Of a stretch of DNA of 19,772 bases, positions 6,526-13,863 are shown piece by piece (positions within the stretch are counted from its first letter, which is position 1; each line of letters starts with the position of its first letter). The stretch comes from Opitutia bacterium UBA3151 (GTDB taxonomy: Bacteria; Verrucomicrobiota; Verrucomicrobiia; Opitutales; Seribacteraceae): the NCBI GenBank assembly GCA_002364975.1, contig DEYT01000037.1, forward strand, positions 3,355 to 23,126. The letters are read 5' to 3'. Position numbers and translations under genes: made by a program. The notes beneath the pieces were generated by a model, which saw nothing but the letters and a program-made list of their open reading frames with translations, was not told the DNA's origin and made no database searches.

Positions 6526-7871
6526 TTACCGATACAAAAGTTTTTGAAGAGGTGATCAAGCATTTCTTCGTTATCGGTTGGCTTGACAATATCACCTAAG
6601 GACTGACTAGCTTGTTTTAATATACTTAAGATAATTAAATCATCTTGTTGGTCCTTTAGTAATGATGTCGCATTCAGTAGGTGTGCATTTACTTCTTCAA
6701 GAGATTTCTTATGCCTAAGATTAACTGAAAACTCTAATGCGGTATTTTCTTTTCCAAAACCATTCACTTCTTTGATCTTCTTAACGAGGTCTCTAATGCC
6801 AACTTTATTTTTGGCACTTACAGTGATTACGCCAGCGTTATTGGGGTATTTTTCTGGGTTATTATGTTTTTTCAGATCGGATTTGTTCTCTACAATTACA
6901 AAGCTTTCAGGAGCGATAGAATGACTTAACAATCCGTTAAGTTCGGAAGGGTAGGGCGATGAAGAATCAATTACTGCAATGACCATATCCGATTGTTCGA
7001 TTAATTCTACAGTATTGTCTACGCCGAGAGATTCAAGTTGATCAGATGTTTCTCTAAGACCGGCGGTATCGATGAGTTCAATTTCTAAATCATCGAAGAT
7101 TAACGACTTGGATACATAATCACGAGTGGTTCCAGGAATATCGCTCACAATCGATCGATCGAAACCTACTAAGCAATTGAACAGCGTACTCTTTCCTGCA
7201 TTTGGAGCCCCAACAAGGATAACTCTTAAGTTTTTATCTAAAATAGATCTTCGATTAGAAGAGTCTATTAAAGATTCTGTAATTAACTGACTTTCAGACA
7301 CTAAAGAAATTATTTCAGCATAATTTTCTGAACCAATGTCATCTTCAGGAAAGTCTACAAATGCTTCTAATTTAGCTCGCACTTTTAATATCCCTGTTTG
7401 AACTCTTGAAATAATTGACGAAAGATTTCCATCTAAATTTTTTCTTGCCAACTTAATTGCATGTAAACTTTTCGCAGAAATCATCTCAGCGATTGCCTCA
7501 GCTTGTACTAGGTCAATTTTTCCATTTAAGTATGCTCTTTTGGTAAACTCGCCTGGTTCTGCTAGTCGAGCACCTCGACAAACTAGATCAGAAAGGATTT
7601 TTTGAACGATTATAGGGTTTCCATGACATGATATTTCGAGCATTTTCTCGTTAGTAAATGATTTATTCTGCTCATAATAGCAGCATATCACCTGGTCGAT
7701 TACTTCAGCATCATTGCTTTTGTAATTTGCGAGATATGAGTGGCGAGGGGAAGGGTAGGGGAGTGATAATGCATCTCTTGTGAAACACTCGGATAATGAA
7801 CCGCTTATCCTAATGGTCGCAAGAGCTGAATCACCTGCTGGAGTAGCAAGGGCAACAATGGTTTCTGACAT
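6522..7871 (-). CDS. mnmE: tRNA modification GTPase MnmE (TrmE)
   Basis: MnmE is a dimerising GTPase that works with MnmG on wobble U34, using a tetrahydrofolate one-carbon unit. The 449-residue product has the N-terminal folate-binding domain (about 1-115, with EISCHGN at 79-85 and EPGEFTKRAYLNGKIDLVQA at about 105-124), a helical domain, and an inserted G domain: G1 GAPNAGKS (221-228), G2 region PGTTRDYV, G3 DTAG (268-271), and G4 NKSD (329-332). It ends in FCIGK, the conserved C-terminal motif with the catalytic cysteine (C446). It lies 26 bp after recA and overlaps mnmG by 4 bp. All diagnostic motifs are intact. Confidence 0.98.
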   Translation of the reverse strand: MSETIVALATPAGDSALATIRISGSLSECFTRDALSLPYPSPRHSYLANYKSNDAEVIDQVICCYYEQNKSFTNEKMLEISCHGNPIIVQKILSDLVCRGARLAEPGEFTKRAYLNGKIDLVQAEAIAEMISAKSLHAIKLARKNLDGNLSSIISRVQTGILKVRAKLEAFVDFPEDDIGSENYAEIISLVSESQLITESLIDSSNRRSILDKNLRVILVGAPNAGKSTLFNCLVGFDRSIVSDIPGTTRDYVSKSLIFDDLEIELIDTAGLRETSDQLESLGVDNTVELIEQSDMVIAVIDSSSPYPSELNGLLSHSIAPESFVIVENKSDLKKHNNPEKYPNNAGVITVSAKNKVGIRDLVKKIKEVNGFGKENTALEFSVNLRHKKSLEEVNAHLLNATSLLKDQQDDLIILSILKQASQSLGDIVKPTDNEEMLDHLFKNFCIGK

Positions 7872-7897
7872 TGGGTATCTAACCTAATTTTCAGCAA

Positions 7898-8956
7898 TTA
7901 ATCTTTATCTTCTGATGATTGAGCCAGAACTGAACCGACAGTTACTTGAACTTTTTCAAGGATTGCATCAGTAATTTTGGACATTAAGTTTTCGTCCTCT
8001 GCAAGGGCTTGCTTAGCAGCTTCTCTACCTTGTCCTATCAAATTACCATCGAATGAGATCCAAGCACCTTTTTTAGAAATGATATTATGTTCTAAACCTA
8101 AGTCTACAATGGAGCCAGTTTTAGAAATGCCTTCACTGTACATAATATCGAATTCACAAGCAGTGAAAGGGGGTGCAACTTTATTTTTTACAATTTTTAG
8201 TCTGGTTCTTGAGCCAGTAACAGTTCCATTTGCTTCTTTAATCTGTCCAATTCTACGAATATCCATTCGAATAGAGCAGAAAAACTTTAAGGCCCGTCCG
8301 CCAGGAGTGGTTTCTGGACTACCAAACATAACTCCAATTTTTTCTCGTATTTGATTGGTAAAAATACAAACACAATTTGTTTTGGATATTGCTGCAGTGA
8401 GCCTTCTCATTGCTTGGCTCATCATTCGGGCTTGTAGACCAACCGTTGTGTCACCCATCTGTCCGTCTAGTTCCTGTCTGGATACAAGTGCAGCTACTGA
8501 ATCCAAAACGATTACATCGATTGCACCAGATCGAATAAGCGTTTCAGTAATATTTAGTGCATCTTCGCCACTTTCAGGTTGAGAAACCATTAGATTGTCA
8601 AGATCCACGCCAACAATCCTAGCATATTTTGGATCTAGGGCGTGCTCTACATCAACAAAAACAGCATTTCCTCCCTTTCTTTGGGCTTCTGCTATTACAC
8701 TAAGGCAAAAAGTCGTTTTACCGGATGATTCAGGACCGTATATCTCAACTATTCTGCCTCGAGGAAGTCCACCTACACCTAAAGAAAGGTCCACTGCCAA
8801 GGATCCAGTTGAAATCACCGAGACATTCATTTTCTTGGCATCACCAAGACGCATTAAAGCACCATCGCCGAATTTTTTATTAATTCCTTGGAATGCAAGT
8901 TCTAGGTCAGGGCTTTTGGTCTTGTTTTCGATTTTGTTAATACTCTGTTTAGGCAT
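7898..8956 (-). CDS. recA: Recombinase RecA
   Basis: RecA forms filaments on single-stranded DNA, drives strand exchange and acts as co-protease for LexA cleavage. The 352-residue protein has the Walker A motif GPESSGKT (74-81), the VDVEHALDP segment with E104, the VLDSVAALVSRQELDGQMGD region, and the DNA-binding L2 area around MFGSPETTPGGRALKFF. The tail is acidic and serine-rich, as usual. It is the first gene of the minus-strand cluster, divergent from the HAD gene, with 172 bp between starts. Upstream are candidate operator repeats at 9011-9041. No Shine-Dalgarno sequence is visible: the bases before the ATG are CCCC. Confidence 0.98.
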   Translation of the reverse strand: MPKQSINKIENKTKSPDLELAFQGINKKFGDGALMRLGDAKKMNVSVISTGSLAVDLSLGVGGLPRGRIVEIYGPESSGKTTFCLSVIAEAQRKGGNAVFVDVEHALDPKYARIVGVDLDNLMVSQPESGEDALNITETLIRSGAIDVIVLDSVAALVSRQELDGQMGDTTVGLQARMMSQAMRRLTAAISKTNCVCIFTNQIREKIGVMFGSPETTPGGRALKFFCSIRMDIRRIGQIKEANGTVTGSRTRLKIVKNKVAPPFTACEFDIMYSEGISKTGSIVDLGLEHNIISKKGAWISFDGNLIGQGREAAKQALAEDENLMSKITDAILEKVQVTVGSVLAQSSEDKD

Positions 8957-9010
8957 GGGGATTAATTGATTTTTAAAAATTACTCTGTATTCATTCTTGG
9001 ATGAAGCAAG

Positions 9011-9041
9011 TTGTTTTCGAGATATTTTCTATTGTTTTTGA
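9011..9041. promoter_or_regulatory. Direct repeat in the recA/HAD divergent promoter region, candidate operator
   Basis: TTGTTTTCGA (9011-9020) and TTGTTTTTGA (9032-9041) match at 9 of 10 bases with a 21-bp period, about two helical turns. On the minus strand they flank a weak promoter candidate for recA (TTGATT at 9054-9049, 17-bp spacer, TAGAAA at 9031-9026). A short inverted repeat TTGAT-N7-ATCAA (9038-9054) overlaps the second copy. No E. coli-type or Bacillus-type LexA box is seen. A role as an SOS operator is a guess from location. Confidence 0.35.
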
Positions 9042-9128
9042 TAATTCAAATCAACTTATGGTTCTAAATTTTCTCAGTATTGGTTTTGAAAATGTGTGGG
9101 ATCCAATTGTCTAGGATCTTCATTTGAT

Positions 9129-9767
9129 ATGAAATACCAGCATATAGTTTGGGATTGGAACGGAACTTTGGTCGATGACGCAGAATTATGTGTAGTGATT
9201 TTGAACCAAATCCTAAACGATTATGGAAAAATGCCTGTTGATCGGGCATTTTATTTGGACAACTTTTCGTTTCCTGTATGCGAATATTATAAATCTTTAG
9301 GTCTTCCATCTTGTGGTCCAGAATATCAAGAAATAAGCCAAAGATTTATCGAAGAATATCGTAAAAAACATCATATTTGTAAGCTTCAAAAAAGTAGCGT
9401 CAAAATGCTTAGCTACATAAAAGGATGTGGGATTTCTCAATCAGTTTTATCCGCGGGAAACATTGCAGATGTCTTAGATTTTGTTGAATATCACAAATTA
9501 TCTGATTTTTTCACTATAATTTCTGGTGTTTATCATACCAATGCTACTGGTAAGAGCGATGTGGCTCATAAACATCTAAATCAAATCCAAGCATGTACTT
9601 CAGAAATCTTACTGATTGGAGACACATTGCATGATTTCGAGATAGCTACGGATCTCAAGGTGGACTGTGTTTTATATTCCAAAGGTCATAATTCGAAAAA
9701 TCGGCTCTTGGAGGCATCAAACTCAGTTATTAACGATCTAGAGGAACTGGTTGGGCTTATCGATTGA
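9129..9767 (+). CDS. HAD-superfamily hydrolase-like protein with altered motif I
   Basis: The product (212 residues) is a haloacid-dehalogenase fold protein of the phosphoglycolate-phosphatase-like group. Motif I is VWDWNGTLVDD: nucleophile D9 is present, but the second Asp, which usually acts as general acid/base, is Asn (N11). Motif II is Ser108 in VLSAG, motif III Lys142 in TGKSD, and motif IV GDTLHD (D165, D169). A helical cap lies at about residues 15-85. An in-frame GTG at 9096 would add 11 residues, but ATG at 9129 puts the start right before the first core strand and has AGGA 12 nt upstream. The substrate is unknown. miaB follows 34 bp later on the same strand. Confidence 0.85.
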   Translation: MKYQHIVWDWNGTLVDDAELCVVILNQILNDYGKMPVDRAFYLDNFSFPVCEYYKSLGLPSCGPEYQEISQRFIEEYRKKHHICKLQKSSVKMLSYIKGCGISQSVLSAGNIADVLDFVEYHKLSDFFTIISGVYHTNATGKSDVAHKHLNQIQACTSEILLIGDTLHDFEIATDLKVDCVLYSKGHNSKNRLLEASNSVINDLEELVGLID

Positions 9768-9801
9768 CCCTGAATTAGCTTAGTATCATTATAGAACTTT
9801 G

Positions 9802-11142
9802 ATGAATCGAGTATACATCAAAACTTACGGTTGCCAGATGAATCAAAGAGATTCTGAAGATGTTGCTGCAAAATTGAAAGCACGCGGCTATGAGCTCGTT
9901 CAGTCCGAAGAATCTGCAGATATCGTTTTGCTAAATACATGTAGCGTAAGGGAGCAGGCAGAAATAAAAGCTGTTGGTAAGGCAGGTATCTTACAGTTTT
10001 CTCGAAAAAAAGAGAAAAATTTTATTTTGGGTATTATGGGCTGTATGGCTCAAAATAGAGGCGAACAACTCCTTGATTCTCTTCCTGACTTAAATCTGAT
10101 AGTTGGGACACAGAAATTTCATCGAATTCCCGATTTTTTAGACGATATACGCAAGAAAAGTCATCAAAACCGAGTTCCTCAAATACATTTGGAAGAAGAA
10201 AAGGATTCACAAAGCGAAATAAAACATCATGTAACAAATCCTAAAAATAAGGTTTCTGCTTTTGTTTCGATCATGCAAGGATGTAACATGAATTGTTCTT
10301 TTTGTATTGTTCCTAAAACTAGGGGTAGGGAAAGGTATCGTTCGATTGATGATATAGTATCTGAAGTCGAGGAACTATCTTATAATGGAATCAAAGAGGT
10401 TACCTTATTGGGACAAATCGTTAATGCTTTCGGTCGGGGAAAGTTTGCAAAAGTTGATGGAAAGACACCATTTGTTCAGCTACTGGATAAAATTCATTGT
10501 CTTGATGGTATTGAGCGAATACGATTTACATCTCCTCACCCAATCTCTTTTGGGGAAGATTTGATTAAAGCTTTTGGTAGGCTAGAAAAATTAGGCTCCT
10601 ATGCACACCTGCCGATGCAAAGCGGTTCAAATAAAATTCTTAAATCAATGAATCGTCCCTACACCCGGGAAAAATTTATTAAACTTGTCGAACAACTCAG
10701 AAAAACAAATGAAAACATGCGAATCAGTACCGATGTAATTGTTGGATATCCTGGTGAAGATTCTGAGGATTTTGAATTAACTAAAGATGCTTTTATTAAA
10801 TGCGGTTTTGAAATGGCATTTATATTCAAGTATAGTGAAAGATCTGGAACTCCGGCAGCTGTCCTAGATGACAAAGTGCCACAAGAAGTTAAGGAGTCGA
10901 GGAATAAAGAACTCCTAAATTTATTAGAGGATCAGTCTTTGGATTCTAATCAAAAACTTTTAGGAAAGACGCTAGAAGTTCTTGTTGAAGGACATGCACG
11001 AAAAGGGGAGGGCAAGCTGTTTGGTCGTACACTTTGTTATCGAAAAGTTGTTTTTCCAGCTGATCAAATGCTAATTGGACAAACTAAAAATATTGAGATT
11101 ATGGATGTGACAGCAAATACATTGTTTGGAAATCTAAACTAG
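9802..11142 (+). CDS. miaB: tRNA-2-methylthio-N6-(dimethylallyl)adenosine synthase MiaB
   Basis: MiaB is a radical-SAM methylthiotransferase that adds a methylthio group to i6A37 of tRNAs. From ATG 9802 the product has 446 residues. The N-terminal domain holds the three auxiliary-cluster cysteines C11 (TYGCQMNQRDSE), C47 (NTCSVRE) and C81 (GCMAQ). The radical-SAM motif CNMNCSFC gives C161, C165 and C168. A TRAM domain covers about the last 65 residues (KTLEVLVEG onward). YGCQMN and NTCSVRE fit MiaB better than MtaB or RimO. One oddity is LLGQIVNAF, where Ile replaces the Asn of the usual GQNVN. A TTG one codon earlier (9799) is also possible. Confidence 0.95.
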   Translation: MNRVYIKTYGCQMNQRDSEDVAAKLKARGYELVQSEESADIVLLNTCSVREQAEIKAVGKAGILQFSRKKEKNFILGIMGCMAQNRGEQLLDSLPDLNLIVGTQKFHRIPDFLDDIRKKSHQNRVPQIHLEEEKDSQSEIKHHVTNPKNKVSAFVSIMQGCNMNCSFCIVPKTRGRERYRSIDDIVSEVEELSYNGIKEVTLLGQIVNAFGRGKFAKVDGKTPFVQLLDKIHCLDGIERIRFTSPHPISFGEDLIKAFGRLEKLGSYAHLPMQSGSNKILKSMNRPYTREKFIKLVEQLRKTNENMRISTDVIVGYPGEDSEDFELTKDAFIKCGFEMAFIFKYSERSGTPAAVLDDKVPQEVKESRNKELLNLLEDQSLDSNQKLLGKTLEVLVEGHARKGEGKLFGRTLCYRKVVFPADQMLIGQTKNIEIMDVTANTLFGNLN

Positions 11143-11157
11143 ATATTCTTAATTACA

Positions 11158-11694
11158 ATGCTTTTAATTTTTACAATGATTACCGCAATTGCCTTTCTTA
11201 TTTTAGGCGGTTGTTTATTGGCTAAAAATGAAAAATTAGACGATTTAATAAAGGACTTTCCGAGATCAAAAAAATTGTCCATTTTATTTATGTCATGCGG
11301 TTGTGTCTGGTTTTTATACAGGCATGTCTTAAATCTAGGCGAAGCTGATTTTGGAAACTATAAGTCGGTCATTACGATTGTTACCTTATTTATACTAATT
11401 TCTTCGTTTATTTTCACTAAAGATTTTCTAGCCGTTCGAGGCCTTTCAGTAGCCTTGTTACTATATAGCAGAGAAGTCTTGGATGCAGCCTTTTTACAGG
11501 AACCTTTAAGCAGACTGGTTTTAGTATTCACTGCTTATTTATTGATTATTTGTGCACTTTATTTTGGTGCCTGGCCCTATCGAATGAGAGATTTGATCAC
11601 CTATCTTTATGACAAACCAAAACGACTATTGGTTTTGGGATATTTCCTTCTTCTTAATTCAATATCACTGTTTATTTCTGGAGTCTTTTTGTAG
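11158..11694 (+). CDS. Six-helix integral membrane protein of unknown function
   Basis: I do not recognise a family. The 178-residue product is strongly hydrophobic, with about six predicted membrane segments near residues 3-22, 40-58, 68-86, 89-105, 117-137 and 155-176. Connecting loops are short and basic; the loop FGAWPYRMRDLITYLYDKPKR (about 136-156, written here as FGAWPYRMRD then LITYLYDKPKR) is the most distinctive. There are two cysteines in CGC near residue 47 and one at residue 19. It starts 15 bp after the miaB stop and ends 11 bp before gmk, so it is probably co-transcribed with both. An internal ATG at 11176 is a possible alternative start. Confidence 0.75.
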   Translation: MLLIFTMITAIAFLILGGCLLAKNEKLDDLIKDFPRSKKLSILFMSCGCVWFLYRHVLNLGEADFGNYKSVITIVTLFILISSFIFTKDFLAVRGLSVALLLYSREVLDAAFLQEPLSRLVLVFTAYLLIICALYFGAWPYRMRDLITYLYDKPKRLLVLGYFLLLNSISLFISGVFL

Positions 11695-11705
11695 ATTGAT
11701 GTTTT

Positions 11706-12308
11706 ATGGTTGGTTACCTTGTACTTATATCTGGACCTGCTGGTGTTGGAAAAACAACTATTTGTGACCGCTTGCTAAATGAGTTTTATCCGAAATTGGT
11801 ACGGGTAGTAACTGCTACTTCAAGAAAACCTAGACCTGGGGAAAAAAACGGGACTGATTATTTGTTTTTTTCAAAAAGTGAATTTATCGAAAAGATCAAA
11901 GATCAAAGATTCATAGAACACGAAATAATTCATGGAAATTATTATGGAACTTTAAAGCAATCCCTCATCAATGTAGATAAGGAAGTAAACCTACTGATGA
12001 ATATTGATGTTAATGGTGCGGAGTCGATTCAAACTCGGATCTCGTCGATTGAGAATTGCAATTTAAAATGTCGTAGTATTTTTATTCGGCCAAATTCAAT
12101 CGAACAACTTAAGCAACGACTCAAGCACAGGGGAACTGATGATAGTCAGGAAATAGAAAAAAGATTAGAAACTGCTTTTGAAGAGATTAAGGTCGCAGAT
12201 CGTTTTGATGTAATTATCGATACCTCAACTAAAGAAAAAGATTACAGCTTGGTGAAGGCTCAATATTTAAATCTTAACCAAAAATTGGGGGAAGAGTCCC
12301 TCATTTGA
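11706..12308 (+). CDS. gmk: Guanylate kinase
   Basis: Guanylate kinase phosphorylates GMP to GDP with ATP and is essential for guanine nucleotide supply. The 200-residue product has the P-loop GPAGVGKT (10-17), the GMP-binding region TATSRKPRPGEKNGTDYLFF (about 36-55), then the HGNYYGT segment (about 78-84) and the NIDVNGAESI region (about 98-107). The lid segment with KQRLKHRGTD follows at about 137-146. Length is normal. The gene overlaps the convergent gnd gene by 8 bp (12301-12308), leaving no room for a terminator between the two stops. Confidence 0.96.
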   Translation: MVGYLVLISGPAGVGKTTICDRLLNEFYPKLVRVVTATSRKPRPGEKNGTDYLFFSKSEFIEKIKDQRFIEHEIIHGNYYGTLKQSLINVDKEVNLLMNIDVNGAESIQTRISSIENCNLKCRSIFIRPNSIEQLKQRLKHRGTDDSQEIEKRLETAFEEIKVADRFDVIIDTSTKEKDYSLVKAQYLNLNQKLGEESLI

Positions 12309-13797
12309 TTCTTTGTTGTGGGCGCTCGTCATTAAGCCAGTCCAAATGAAAAAATTGTCCTCTTGGCTGATCAACCCGTTCATAAGTGTGTGCACCAAAG
12401 TAATCTCTCTGGGCTTGCAGGAGGTTTTGAGGTAAGCAAGCAGTTCTGTAACCATCGTAATATGAAAGGGCAGATGAGAAGGTTGGTATCGGAATGCCAT
12501 TTATGGTGGCTAAGGAAATGATCTTTCTCCAATTGGTTTGATAATTAGTAATACACTCATTGAAATAATCATCGGTTAGCAGATTCGAAAGGTTTGAATC
12601 TCGGTTAAATGCTTCTGTAATCTTTTGAAGAAAAGCAGCCCTTATAATGCAACCACCTCTCCAAATTTCTGCGATTTCTCCAAAATTTAGATTCCAATCA
12701 TACTCAACTTGGGCTTCACGCATCAACTGAAAACCTTGTGCATAAGAACAAATTTTAGAGCAATATAACGCATCACGAACTGAATCAATAAACACTAACT
12801 TATCTCCATCAAACTTACTTAATTTAGGCCCAGTGAGAATTTCTGCTGCTGATAATCGCTCTTCCTTAATAGCACTTAAACATCTTGAAAAAACAGCTTC
12901 TGCAACGGTTGGAGCTGCGACACCCATGTCTAACGCGTTGACCGATGTCCATTTCCCCGTTCCTTTTTGACCTGCAGTATCCAGTACTATTTCGACAAAC
13001 GGTTTTCCAGTAGACGGATCTGATTGCTTTAGAATATCAGCAGTAATTTCGATGAGAAACGAATCTAGGATGTCTTCATTCCATTTATTAAATACTTGAC
13101 CTATTTCATAGGAATCCATCTCCCCAATTGAAGATAGAATATGATATGCTTCACAAATCATTTGCATGTCTCCATATTCAATTCCATTATGGACCATTTT
13201 AACATAATGTCCCGCGCCATTGGGTCCAATATAGGCAGAGCAGGGGACGCCTCCTTGGACAGGTAAACCAGGTTTACCACCTGAAAGGGGTTTTCCGCTC
13301 GAAGAATCAACTTTAGCTGAAATACTGGTCCAGATGTCCTTTATTAAATTCCATGCCTCTTTACTTCCTCCAGGCATAAGGGAAGGTCCAAGCCTAGCTC
13401 CTTCTTCACCACCACTTACCCCAGATCCAATAAAATGAATTTGCTTTTCCGCTAAATTTTTTTCTCTTCTGATGGTATCTGTCCATTTCGCATTACCACC
13501 ATCGATTATCACATCACCTTCTTCAACCAATGGTATCAAGGAGTCAATTACTGCATCTGTACCAAAACCCGCTTGAACCATAACGATAATTTTTCTAGGT
13601 TGAGATAAAGACTCTATAAATTCCTCAAGTTTCTCAAACCCAACCAATTGGGTGTGGCTATGATCTGAAAGAAAATCTCTAGTTTTTTGAAAAGTGCGAT
13701 TAAAAACCGAGGTTTTGAAGCCATGATCCGCAATATTCAACGCTAGATTTTGCCCCATAACCGCCAGTCCTATTAAACCAATATCCGAAGAATTCAT
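12301..13797 (-). CDS. gnd: 6-phosphogluconate dehydrogenase, decarboxylating
   Basis: Gnd converts 6-phosphogluconate to ribulose 5-phosphate with CO2 release and NADPH formation in the oxidative pentose phosphate pathway. The 498-residue protein has the dinucleotide-binding GLAVMGQNLALN (10-21), the substrate motif GSGVSGGEEGARLGPSLMPG, catalytic KMVHNGIEYGDMQ, DTAGQKGTGKWT, and the C-terminal ALSYYDGYRT and DYFGAHTYERVD signatures. The length and C-terminal tail mark the long, dimeric class. A short extra stretch rich in Gly, Ser and Pro (SSGKPLSGGKPGLPVQGG) precedes PCSAYIGPNGAGHY relative to E. coli Gnd. It is the last gene of the minus-strand group with the repeat protein and ligase, and gnd genes are often found next to polysaccharide loci. 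Confidence 0.97.
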   Translation of the reverse strand: MNSSDIGLIGLAVMGQNLALNIADHGFKTSVFNRTFQKTRDFLSDHSHTQLVGFEKLEEFIESLSQPRKIIVMVQAGFGTDAVIDSLIPLVEEGDVIIDGGNAKWTDTIRREKNLAEKQIHFIGSGVSGGEEGARLGPSLMPGGSKEAWNLIKDIWTSISAKVDSSSGKPLSGGKPGLPVQGGVPCSAYIGPNGAGHYVKMVHNGIEYGDMQMICEAYHILSSIGEMDSYEIGQVFNKWNEDILDSFLIEITADILKQSDPSTGKPFVEIVLDTAGQKGTGKWTSVNALDMGVAAPTVAEAVFSRCLSAIKEERLSAAEILTGPKLSKFDGDKLVFIDSVRDALYCSKICSYAQGFQLMREAQVEYDWNLNFGEIAEIWRGGCIIRAAFLQKITEAFNRDSNLSNLLTDDYFNECITNYQTNWRKIISLATINGIPIPTFSSALSYYDGYRTACLPQNLLQAQRDYFGAHTYERVDQPRGQFFHLDWLNDERPQQRIK

Positions 13798-13825
13798 AAA
13801 AGAAGTGTTTTGCTGGTAAAATCTG

Positions 13826-13841
13826 CCTTGTTAATACAAGG
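13826..13841. promoter_or_regulatory. Short inverted repeat between the repeat-protein gene and gnd
   Basis: CCTTGT-TAAT-ACAAGG is a perfect 6-bp inverted repeat with a 4-nt loop, 28 bp before the gnd start and 22 bp after the upstream stop. On the minus strand no clear T-run follows, only ATTTT a few bases on, so it is a weak terminator at best. An operator or mRNA-processing hairpin is equally possible. Confidence 0.3.
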
Positions 13842-13863
13842 AGATAAATTTGTCCAACTACAA

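Noticed and set aside
9096..9128. GTG start at 9096 for the HAD gene
   Set aside because: The added 11 residues have no relation to the fold. The ATG at 9129 begins directly at the first core strand and has a purine-rich site upstream.
8957..9128. Classical LexA boxes (CTGT-N8-ACAG or GAAC-N4-GTTC) upstream of recA
   Set aside because: Neither pattern is present. The nearest look-alike on the minus strand, GAACCATAAGTT, has the wrong spacing.
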